This document shows, piece by piece, positions 1 through 6,038 of a DNA stretch of 8,227 nt (position 1 is the first letter of the stretch; the number at the start of each line of letters is the position of its first letter). The stretch covers positions 9,236-17,462 of the forward strand of contig DBXX01000092.1 in NCBI GenBank assembly GCA_002309675.1, written 5' to 3'. A program made the position numbers and the translations under genes. The notes beneath the pieces are model-generated. The model was given only the letters and a program-made list of their open reading frames with translations. It was not told the origin of the DNA and ran no database searches. The stretch is from Lachnospiraceae bacterium UBA1201 (GTDB taxonomy: Bacteria; Bacillota; Clostridia; Lachnospirales; Lachnospiraceae).

Positions 1-1583
1 GTCAATGTTGCATGGTTCGAAGCTTTCGGATTCCCATTGCCGTCGGTTACCACGCAGCGGAACTGCCATCCGTGAAGGCCGGCCGTCGTAGTTACAGAAA
101 GAGTTGCAGTCTTCGCTCCCGGCTGGCTGGAATTCGCCCAGGTAGCCGAAGCGTTCTTTCGGGACTGCCACTGATACTTCAAAGGCGCCGTGCCGGTCGC
201 GGTCACGGTAAAGATTGCTGTGGAACCGACTTCCACAGTTGTATCAGCCGGATGCTTCGTGATCTTAGGTCCGGCCCCGTTCGATTCCCAAACGGCGTAT
301 AATTTTACATCTCCGCTGAGCGCAATGCCATCATTTGCCTGATAGGTTCCCGTCGTTGCGGATGCATTGGTCGACCACCCTTTAAAGATATAGCCGATAC
401 GCACCGGTTTGGTCGAAGGAATCATGACCATATTGCCCACCTTACCGGTGATATCACCCGGTTTACCCGAATCGCCGCCGTTAAGATCAAACCGAATACG
501 GCCCATTTGATACACATAAACAGAGTTAGAAAACGCCAGCTCCTCCTCGCCGACAAAGGCTGCATCCTGTACGGCGACAACACGTACTTCATACTCATTC
601 ATCGGCGACAGTTTCGAGTTTGCATACCCATAGCTGTACGCCATGTTACCATTCCATTCAACGGTAGCAACTGTCTGAAACTCCGACTCAGACATTTTTC
701 TTACCTGGACATGATATCTGTCAGCTCCCGTGAGCGCATTCCAATCGAGCGTCCACTCCTTCTTCGCCCAGTTAAACGATTTATCAAGTGCCAGATCCTC
801 TGCTTCAGTCTCCTGGAACGTCACATCGATCTGGAAGTATCCGCCTGCATTTCCGCGGTAAAAGTCCGACGGAATCGTAGCAGTTCTCTCTAAACCTTGC
901 TGAAAACCTCCGGTAGCACCGCTACCGAAATCAATATTCAGGATACCATAACCATACAACGGCGTTACATCAACGCTGATCTTATCACCGATCTTTACGA
1001 CCGTCTTATCTGCAACAGCCGTGCCGCCTATTTCAGACACATTTCGGCCGTCTTTATCAAATGTGGAAATAACGACCCGGACAGGAAAAGTATCGGAACC
1101 CTTCGTTTCGAAGTTTTGCGTTGCAATGATATCTTCTGTCGCAACATGAAGCCTCGTTCCGCTGTTTCGAACATTAAGGATCTTTACAACCGCTCCGTTG
1201 ATCGTAACCACCGTATTTTCAGTAAAAATATAAGCACCGCCCGGCACCAGGTCGAACTCGGCAAAATAAGGCCTGCCGACATCAAATGATCCGGGAGCCA
1301 GTCCGCATCCGTCGTCGGTTTCGAACGATCCGCCTCGATACCAATAGGAATTCTCGATCTTATAATGTCCCCGGTCTAACGGAACCACTTCTGCCGCCAC
1401 CCCATTCGGGCCGCAGAATGCCTGACCTAAAGACGGATAGTTGAGTGCTAATTCGACTCTGTCGATCTCGATCAATTCCACCGCACTGACGAGAACTGCT
1501 GTCGCCAGGAGTGCGCCTGCTGTCATAACAAATGCCAACAAAAGACCGATCAGTTTTTTCTTCGAAATGCTTTTCGTTTCCAT
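1..1583 (-). CDS. secreted multidomain surface protein (FN3-like, InlB B-repeat, Ig-like), partial, C-terminus outside window
   Basis: Open frame of 527 codons with no stop, running off the left edge. Residues 1-34 form a signal peptide (METKSISKKK, a hydrophobic core, then a probable VSA/VE cleavage site); no lipobox. Residues about 40-260 are a region I do not recognise, probably beta-rich (LVPGGAYIFTENTVVTINGA). Residues about 263-358 resemble a fibronectin type III domain (LDWNALTGADRYHVQVRK, then YEVRVVAVQD). Residues 362-423 are a Listeria-Bacteroides/InlB B-type repeat: RFDLNGG, then GYIFKGWST and LYAVWE. From 429 an Ig-like domain begins (ITKHPADTTVEVGSTAIFTV, YQWQ, then FRCVVTDGNGN). 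This is the usual build of large secreted or wall-attached proteins of Lachnospiraceae; an adhesive or structural role is inferred. Start ATG 1583 has AGAGGG 5 nt upstream. It has its own promoter-like -10 box, so it is likely transcribed separately from the lipoprotein gene. Confidence 0.87.
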   Translation of the reverse strand, partial: METKSISKKKLIGLLLAFVMTAGALLATAVLVSAVELIEIDRVELALNYPSLGQAFCGPNGVAAEVVPLDRGHYKIENSYWYRGGSFETDDGCGLAPGSFDVGRPYFAEFDLVPGGAYIFTENTVVTINGAVVKILNVRNSGTRLHVATEDIIATQNFETKGSDTFPVRVVISTFDKDGRNVSEIGGTAVADKTVVKIGDKISVDVTPLYGYGILNIDFGSGATGGFQQGLERTATIPSDFYRGNAGGYFQIDVTFQETEAEDLALDKSFNWAKKEWTLDWNALTGADRYHVQVRKMSESEFQTVATVEWNGNMAYSYGYANSKLSPMNEYEVRVVAVQDAAFVGEEELAFSNSVYVYQMGRIRFDLNGGDSGKPGDITGKVGNMVMIPSTKPVRIGYIFKGWSTNASATTGTYQANDGIALSGDVKLYAVWESNGAGPKITKHPADTTVEVGSTAIFTVTATGTAPLKYQWQSRKNASATWANSSQPGAKTATLSVTTTAGLHGWQFRCVVTDGNGNPKASNHATL

Positions 1584-1615
1584 ACACACCCTCTTTTCTT
1601 TTGGTATTTGTAATC

Positions 1616-1621
1616 ATTATA
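1616..1621 (-). promoter_or_regulatory. -10 box of a sigma-A-type promoter for the surface protein gene
   Basis: Perfect TATAAT on the minus strand, about 33 nt before the start codon, which would give a leader of about 25 nt. The -35 region is poor: AGTACA at a 16-bp spacing matches TTGACA at only three positions. The A/T palindrome lies roughly 40 nt further upstream and could act as an UP-like element. A ribosome binding site (AGAGGG, 1589-1594) follows at suitable spacing. Confidence 0.5.
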
Positions 1622-1657
1622 CACATGAAGTCCGTTTTGTACTATCACCCATCTATA

Positions 1658-1677
1658 CCATTTTTTTAAAAAAATGG
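1658..1677. other. perfect A/T palindrome (CCA-T7-A7-TGG) in the intergenic gap
   Basis: A 20-base perfect inverted repeat with no spacer, starting 15 nt past the stop of the LRR lipoprotein gene and upstream of the surface-protein promoter. It could fold as an 8-bp stem with a TTAA loop. It lacks the GC-rich stem and trailing T run of a standard intrinsic terminator on the minus strand, so it may be a weak terminator, an A-tract/UP-like element for the downstream promoter, or a protein-binding site. Confidence 0.45.
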
Positions 1678-1691
1678 CTGATTCTCTAACT

Positions 1692-3791
1692 TTATTCCCA
1701 ATATGTGCTTTCGAACGGATCACTTGTCGGTATATAGTTCTTAAGTCGCCCCTTCACTTCTATTCCATCCGAAAAAACAAAGATAGTCTCATTGCATTCA
1801 CTTACATCGACCGAACTGAGCGGATTATTCGAGCAATCCAGCTCGATCAACTGCCCTTTTCCTCTCAGGTCGAGTTCTTTCAACTGATTTCCGGCGCACT
1901 CCAGAACTTTCAGTTCGTTATTCTTTGAAATATCCAGGTTCGTAAACGGATTATCGGAACAGATCAGCTTTATCAATGATCCGCACCCATCTATGTTCAG
2001 TTCCTGGAGTTGGTTTCGTGCACAATAGAGTTCATGGATTCCGGAAGAATTCAGTTTCAAACTCGTTAGCTGATTGGCGTTACAAAAAACGACCTCCAGG
2101 CTCGGTGTGGCAGGAAGCTCCAGTTCCTGAAGTTGGTTCCCGCTGCAGTTCAGGATCTCCAGTTTATCCAGACCGACTATATCCAGACTCGTGAGTTGAT
2201 TGAACCCACAGAGCAGGCTCGTCAGGTCTTTCAGTTCAGCGACATCCAAATGTGTCAGTTGATTGTTTTTGCAATTAAGACTCTTCAATTTCGTATTCAT
2301 TCCCAGATCGAGTTCTTTTAATTGCATGTCGGCGCATACCAGACTTAACAATTCTTTATTACCATTCAGGTTCAGTTTTTCGATCGGATTCCCGGTGCAA
2401 TCCAAATGCTCCAGATTCGGAAACAGTTCGATACCGGTCAGATCATGAACCCCTAAACCGAGCAAATCCTCCGAGAAATAATAACCGTCGATACTGATCG
2501 ATATCATCGTTGAACTACGTAATGATATAGTCTTGATCGCTTCTATTTCTTTCTCACTTAATCCACCATCATTATCCGCGTCGAAGTTTTCCTGAATATA
2601 ATCCCGGAATACCTCATCCGGAAAATGTTTTTCATCAACGGGCAGGCTATCCTCTGTGATCGGCTTTTTGTAGGAACCTTCGATCGTCACATTATCGTCT
2701 TTTTTTATCCGGATACTGATCGCGCAATGCCGGACATCCACGCTTTTTAATGGATTGTGGCGACAATCCAGCGTCTCTAAGGGTGTTGCAGACAGATCCA
2801 ATTCTGCCAGGCGGTTTCCTTTACAATTAAGGACCCATAGTTCCTTATTCTTCGAGAGATCAAGACTCTCCAGGTGGTTCTCCTCACAAGTAAGAGAACT
2901 CAATATCGCGTTGTTCTGAAAATCCAGATGTGACAACTGATTATAGGAGCAATCCAAACCATACAATTTCGTGTTATTGGATACATCCAACTCTGACAGG
3001 TGATTATGATCGCATTGCAGGTTTCCCAGCACTATGTTCATCCTTAGGTCGAGCTTCTCCAGTTCATTATCTCCGCACGTCAGGACGCCCAACTGATAGT
3101 TTTTCGACGTATTTAGTTCCCGAATTCGGTTTCCGTCGCACAACAAAGCAAACAGACCGGGATTATTCTCCGTATTGATCGCGGATAAACGATTATCTCC
3201 ACATACGAGTGAGTTTAGTTTCGTATCCGAAGAAACATCCAGTTCCTCCAAACGATTCCTATCGCATATCAGCTCCGTAAGTTCAGGATTATCCGTGATC
3301 AAACTCTCCAATCGGTTATTTGCACAATCCAGGTATGACAGACTTTTATTGTTTGAAACATCCAGGCTCGTCAGTTGATTATCCGAACAAACTACCATTT
3401 CCAAACCTGTATTCTTCGAGAGATTCAGACTCGTCAGTTGATTCCCCGCACAGTACAATTCCTTTAGATTCGTAAACAATTCTATGCCGGTAAGATCGCT
3501 GATATCCGCATTATCTATAATGAGTTTATTGACCGATAATAACTCGTTACCCGAGAGTGCCCCATTGCCGTCTGTATCCAGGTTTCGGGCAATATACTTT
3601 CTGAAGATCTTATCCGGAAAGATCTGCGCACTGATCGAATACTCCCCTCTTTCCGAACCAGGGAGATCCCTGTCCTCACTGCTTTCGATTCCCTGCGCAG
3701 TAACGGTTTCCGGAGTATCCGGAGTGCTCTTACACCCTGTAAACATCAGCATCAGCATGCACGCTACGCTGAGTATCCCTCTTTTTTTCAT
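1692..3791 (-). CDS. lipoprotein with two tandem EF-hand + leucine-rich-repeat modules
   Basis: 699-residue predicted surface lipoprotein. Signal peptide MKKRGILSVACMLMLMFTGC has a lipobox with Cys20 as the lipidated residue. Module 1: an EF-hand calcium loop at 72-83 (Asp72, Asp74, Asn76, Gly77, Ser80, Glu83) followed by LRRs at about 110-350. Module 2: a second EF-hand loop at 404-415 (Asp404, Asp406, Asp408, Gly409, Ser412, Glu415) followed by LRRs at about 455-660. Both modules begin with the same phrase, FPD-[KE]-[IV]-FR-x-YI, and share DLTGIELF before the repeats, showing an internal duplication. Repeats follow LxxLxCxxNxLxxLdls, 20-21 residues each, 12 in module 1 and 10 in module 2. 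Such LRRs are protein- or glycan-binding scaffolds, so adhesion or ligand capture at the cell surface is inferred. Start ATG 3791 has GGAGA 4-5 nt upstream. Visibly more AT-rich than the gene before it. Confidence 0.88.
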   Translation of the reverse strand: MKKRGILSVACMLMLMFTGCKSTPDTPETVTAQGIESSEDRDLPGSERGEYSISAQIFPDKIFRKYIARNLDTDGNGALSGNELLSVNKLIIDNADISDLTGIELFTNLKELYCAGNQLTSLNLSKNTGLEMVVCSDNQLTSLDVSNNKSLSYLDCANNRLESLITDNPELTELICDRNRLEELDVSSDTKLNSLVCGDNRLSAINTENNPGLFALLCDGNRIRELNTSKNYQLGVLTCGDNELEKLDLRMNIVLGNLQCDHNHLSELDVSNNTKLYGLDCSYNQLSHLDFQNNAILSSLTCEENHLESLDLSKNKELWVLNCKGNRLAELDLSATPLETLDCRHNPLKSVDVRHCAISIRIKKDDNVTIEGSYKKPITEDSLPVDEKHFPDEVFRDYIQENFDADNDGGLSEKEIEAIKTISLRSSTMISISIDGYYFSEDLLGLGVHDLTGIELFPNLEHLDCTGNPIEKLNLNGNKELLSLVCADMQLKELDLGMNTKLKSLNCKNNQLTHLDVAELKDLTSLLCGFNQLTSLDIVGLDKLEILNCSGNQLQELELPATPSLEVVFCNANQLTSLKLNSSGIHELYCARNQLQELNIDGCGSLIKLICSDNPFTNLDISKNNELKVLECAGNQLKELDLRGKGQLIELDCSNNPLSSVDVSECNETIFVFSDGIEVKGRLKNYIPTSDPFESTYWE
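1812..2429 (-). repeat. LRR array 2 (10 repeats of about 63 bp)
   Basis: In-frame tandem repeats encoding residues 455-660 of the lipoprotein. Marker cysteines fall at 465, 486, 507, 528, 549, 570, 590, 611, 632 and 653, again a 21-residue period with one 20-residue step. The array follows the second EF-hand loop and mirrors array 1 with two fewer units. Confidence 0.88.
2742..3464 (-). repeat. LRR array 1 (12 repeats of about 63 bp)
   Basis: In-frame tandem repeats encoding residues 110-350 of the lipoprotein. The marker cysteine of each unit falls at residues 114, 135, 156, 176, 197, 218, 239, 260, 281, 302, 323 and 343, a 21-residue period with two 20-residue steps. At DNA level most units have diverged, but a 14-base match (3367-3380 and 3430-3443) recurs exactly 63 bp apart. 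Confidence 0.88.
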
Positions 3792-3818
3792 ACGTTCTCC
3801 AAAACAAGTTTCCTATTT

Positions 3819-4613
3819 TCACTCGATATTCAAAAACGCGGCGAGTATCTCCATCAGTTCCCGCGGCAGTCTCCACTCGCACTCTCTCTGCATCTGCTCC
3901 GGTACCCCGTAGCAAGCCTCGGCGAGTGACCCTGCGATGCAGGTCAATGTATCACAGTCTCCGCCTAAAGAAACAGCGGTGCGGATGACATCCTCAAACG
4001 AGTTTCCTTCAAAGAACGCGGTAAATGCTTCGGGCACCGTCTCCTGGCAGCTTTCCACGTGATGGTAAGTCGGGCGGATCTCATCGCAGGTGCGCGAAAA
4101 ATCGTAGCCGAATTCGGCGACGATGTAATTTTTTACCTCCGCCTTCGTATGCCCCGTGCGTAGCAGGTAGATGGCCGCGGCAACCGACTCGGCACCTTTG
4201 ACGCCTTCGGGGTGGTTGTGGGTGACTTCTGCGGACCAGCGAGCCACCTCGCGGGTGCGCTCCAGCGTATCGAAGAACCAGCCGACCGCGCTCACGCGCA
4301 TTGCGGAGCCATTGCCCCAGCTGTTGTATGGCTGCGGATCAGGCTCGCGAAGCCAGACCCGGAAACGCCCACCATATTCGCCTACGGCGTATCTTCGCCC
4401 AATGTTTTGCATACACACCACGAAAGCTCGCTTCATGGTTGCCTCATCGGCATCACGACCGGCCTGCATGAGGGCACGCGCGACCGCCAGCGTAATCGCC
4501 GTATCATCCGTATAATGCACATACGGATCAAAAAGCTCAAAATCTTTCGTCTTTTTTCCCTGATCAAACTCATAGGGGGAACCGATCATATCTCCCAGGA
4601 TCGCTCCATACAT
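3819..4613 (-). CDS. ADP-ribosylglycohydrolase family protein (DraG/ARH-like)
   Basis: 264-residue enzyme of the ADP-ribosylglycohydrolase family, which removes ADP-ribose from proteins or small molecules using a two-magnesium centre; probably cytoplasmic, with no signal peptide. The metal-ligand motifs are intact: TDDT at residues 35-38 and GGDCDT at 217-222 (Asp219, Asp221, Thr222), together with WGNGSAMR at 99-106 and THNHPEG at 131-137, typical of the family. Cys220 replaces the small residue more often seen between the two aspartates. Length is near the family's usual 250-350. Start ATG 4613 has a strong AAGGAGG site 8 nt upstream. It follows the PstS-like gene by 30 nt and precedes the LRR lipoprotein by 27 nt. 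No ADP-ribosyltransferase partner is visible, so the substrate cannot be named. The gene looks richer in G and C than the LRR gene that follows. Confidence 0.9.
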   Translation of the reverse strand: MYGAILGDMIGSPYEFDQGKKTKDFELFDPYVHYTDDTAITLAVARALMQAGRDADEATMKRAFVVCMQNIGRRYAVGEYGGRFRVWLREPDPQPYNSWGNGSAMRVSAVGWFFDTLERTREVARWSAEVTHNHPEGVKGAESVAAAIYLLRTGHTKAEVKNYIVAEFGYDFSRTCDEIRPTYHHVESCQETVPEAFTAFFEGNSFEDVIRTAVSLGGDCDTLTCIAGSLAEACYGVPEQMQRECEWRLPRELMEILAAFLNIE

Positions 4614-4643
4614 CTCGTTATCCTCCTTCTGTTTCTTAGTTCT

Positions 4644-5627
4644 TTATTCCAGTCCGACATAGCCGCAGGCTTCGATCATGGTCTGGCCTTCCTGTGTCAG
4701 CAGCCAGTCCACGAGTTTTTTTACGTTTGCATTTGCCTCGTCCTTACGATACACAACGTAGAATTTCGTGCGGATCGGATAGGAACCGTTGCGAATATTA
4801 TCCGCGTTCGGATAGACGCCATTGATCGAGAGCATTTTAACATTATCATTCGCGACCATAGCGGCCAGATAGAAACGGAACGAATAGCCGATCGATGCAC
4901 CGAAGATCGAGAGTGGGTGACGCTTCGTCAGCATGTCATTATCCATAAAATGTTCCATCATGGTCTGACTGCCGGAGCCCTTTACACGTGTCAGCTGGTT
5001 GATCCTTATGTCCGGACCGCCGACTTCCTTCCAGTTGTTGATCTCCCCGCGATATATGCTGCGGACCTGGTCAATGCTTAGGTTATCCACCGGGTTCTTC
5101 CGGTTGACAAAGAAGACAAAGGCTTCCTGTCCGACCGGAACGATCTCAAGTTCGACACCACGATCCTTCGCATCCTGCATCTGCTCCTTCGACGGGTGCG
5201 CGGTAAAAAACAGATCGACCGATCCATCCAGGAGTGCATTAAAGCCCCGGATCGTGTTTTGATATTGCATCACGCTGTCTTCTGCAAAGTTTTCTCCGTA
5301 CTTGTTGTCATCCGAGAATGCGCCGCCTTCGTAGGTGACGGTCCCTCTCGGATAGCAATTCTCGATCACGGAAGCGTAGACCGGAACTAAAGCCGCAGCT
5401 CCGTCGAGGACAGGCAGGTCATCGTCTGCGGAAAATCTAAAGGACGAACCGGTCCGCGCCAGATCAGAGCCGCTCTCGAACGGCAGATACCTTCCCACAT
5501 CGATCATCTTCATCTGACCGGTCCCGCTGAAATTATTGGCGAGTCTGCGTGTGATCGTCAGATATAGGAATGCATTGGCCGCAACAAAGATCAAGGCCGT
5601 GGCAATTAGGATCAGTACTTTCTTCAT
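4644..5627 (-). CDS. PstS-like solute-binding protein with N-terminal membrane anchor
   Basis: 327-residue extracytoplasmic binding protein of the PstS-like (PBP_like) superfamily. An N-terminal hydrophobic helix (about residues 4-24) without a lipobox cysteine suggests a signal anchor, not a lipoprotein. Family motifs: DGAAALVPVYAS at 75-86 (first ligand loop), DLFFTAHPSKEQ at 138-149, the segment GQEAFVFFVNRKNP then SIYRGEINNWKEVGG at 166-204, and RVKGSGSQT at 214-222, equivalent to the Arg-x-x-Gly-Ser-Gly-Thr phosphate loop of PstS. The first loop has Ala where Ser or Thr usually contacts phosphate, so the ligand may differ or binding may be altered. No pstC, pstA, pstB or phoU is nearby, so a dedicated phosphate importer is not implied; a sensory or scavenging role is possible. 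The start at ATG 5627 overlaps the preceding small membrane gene and is preferred over GTG 5636. Confidence 0.8.
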   Translation of the reverse strand: MKKVLILIATALIFVAANAFLYLTITRRLANNFSGTGQMKMIDVGRYLPFESGSDLARTGSSFRFSADDDLPVLDGAAALVPVYASVIENCYPRGTVTYEGGAFSDDNKYGENFAEDSVMQYQNTIRGFNALLDGSVDLFFTAHPSKEQMQDAKDRGVELEIVPVGQEAFVFFVNRKNPVDNLSIDQVRSIYRGEINNWKEVGGPDIRINQLTRVKGSGSQTMMEHFMDNDMLTKRHPLSIFGASIGYSFRFYLAAMVANDNVKMLSINGVYPNADNIRNGSYPIRTKFYVVYRKDEANANVKKLVDWLLTQEGQTMIEACGYVGLE

Positions 5628-5767
5628 GGCCACCACTCCCGTGCTATAAACTGTATGATCGACGCATTTTGATACGCATGAATAATATAGACTATATGCA
5701 AAGCCGTGAGGATAAGCCCCAACACGATGATCGTGATCAATAACCGTAAAAACCGTTTATCACTCAT
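5624..5767 (-). CDS. small single-helix membrane protein (47 aa), unknown function
   Basis: A 47-residue reading frame short enough to be missed by standard length cut-offs. The N-terminus is charged (MSDKRFLR), followed by one strongly hydrophobic helix, about residues 9-29 (LLITIIVLGLILTALHIVYII), and a short tail ending in EWWP. The charge pattern suggests N-terminus inside, tail outside. It starts one base after the stop of the 75-aa membrane protein and its TGA stop overlaps the ATG of the PstS-like gene (ATGA). No strong ribosome binding site precedes it (only a GGCGGG-like stretch), which fits translation by re-initiation from the gene before. Overlap at both ends plus a clean membrane helix make it a credible gene despite its size. 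I do not recognise its family; role unknown. Confidence 0.7.
   Translation of the reverse strand: MSDKRFLRLLITIIVLGLILTALHIVYIIHAYQNASIIQFIAREWWP
5636..5640 (-). promoter_or_regulatory. ribosome binding site deciding the start of the PstS-like gene
   Basis: GGGAG on the minus strand, 8 nt before ATG 5627. It favours this ATG over the in-frame GTG at 5636, which overlaps the site. Confidence 0.65.
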
Positions 5768-5768
5768 A

Positions 5769-5996
5769 TCACATACCCGCCATTCCCGTCATCAATAAAA
5801 ACATCAGTAAAACAAACCCGAGAATATACAGCGAAACCAATACCGCACTTATGATGATCATAACGCGATAAACCAGTTTGGGTTTGCACCCTGCACGTTT
5901 CGCCCAGTAACAATCGCGGATGTACAGACATATTGAAAGAACCGAAAACACGATCGTTACCAGCAACGAATAATAAATGAATTCAATCGTAGTCAT
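5769..5996 (-). CDS. small two-helix membrane protein, unknown function
   Basis: 75-residue protein that I do not recognise. It has two hydrophobic segments, about residues 4-26 and 43-70, joined by a short polar, basic loop (RDCYWAKRAGCKPK, 27-40) containing two cysteines. By the positive-inside rule the loop should face the cytoplasm, leaving both termini outside. The start was set at ATG 5996 because a GGAG ribosome binding site sits 6 nt upstream; an in-frame TTG at 6008 would place that site inside the gene. It begins 42 nt after the LuxC-like stop and ends one nucleotide before the next small gene (TGA-T-ATG), so it is very likely co-translated with that gene. A coupled accessory membrane subunit is plausible, but no function can be assigned. 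Confidence 0.75.
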   Translation of the reverse strand: MTTIEFIYYSLLVTIVFSVLSICLYIRDCYWAKRAGCKPKLVYRVMIIISAVLVSLYILGFVLLMFLLMTGMAGM

Positions 5997-6002
5997 ATCT
6001 TT

Positions 6003-6006
6003 CTCC
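6003..6006 (-). promoter_or_regulatory. ribosome binding site deciding the start of the 75-aa membrane protein
   Basis: GGAG on the minus strand, 6 nt before ATG 5996. It makes 5996 a better start than the upstream in-frame TTG at 6008, whose second codon would be this site. Confidence 0.65.
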
Positions 6007-6038
6007 AAAAAACAGATACAGTTTTATTCCCGCCGTTT

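Noticed and set aside
507..1289. Two consecutive plus-strand frames (128 and 130 codons)
   Set aside because: Both are antisense to the surface-protein frame, which shows a signal peptide and FN3/Ig-type domains; their translations look random.
1360..1626. Minus-strand frame of 88 codons over the promoter and start of the surface protein
   Set aside because: A shifted frame of the surface-protein gene. The frame starting at ATG 1583 has the signal peptide, ribosome binding site and continuous domains.
1658..1677. A/T palindrome as a standard rho-independent terminator
   Set aside because: There is no GC-rich stem and no T run after the hairpin on the minus strand, so it is reported only as a palindrome.
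1812..3464. Regular 63-bp DNA repeats as a CRISPR array or minisatellite
   Set aside because: The period is exactly 21 codons, repeats are in frame, diverged at DNA level and encode LRRs.
3730..3915. Minus-strand 61-codon frame between the hydrolase and the lipoprotein
   Set aside because: It overlaps the end of the hydrolase and the signal-peptide region of the lipoprotein in another frame and has no family features.
4212..5081. Plus-strand open frame of 289 codons
   Set aside because: It runs antisense across the ADP-ribosylglycohydrolase start, the intergenic gap and the PstS-like gene, both of which have clear family motifs. Its own protein has no recognisable motif and no good ribosome binding site.
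4644..5627. Calling the binding protein a true phosphate transporter component (pstS)
   Set aside because: No permease, ATPase or phoU genes are adjacent, and the first phosphate-contact loop is altered.
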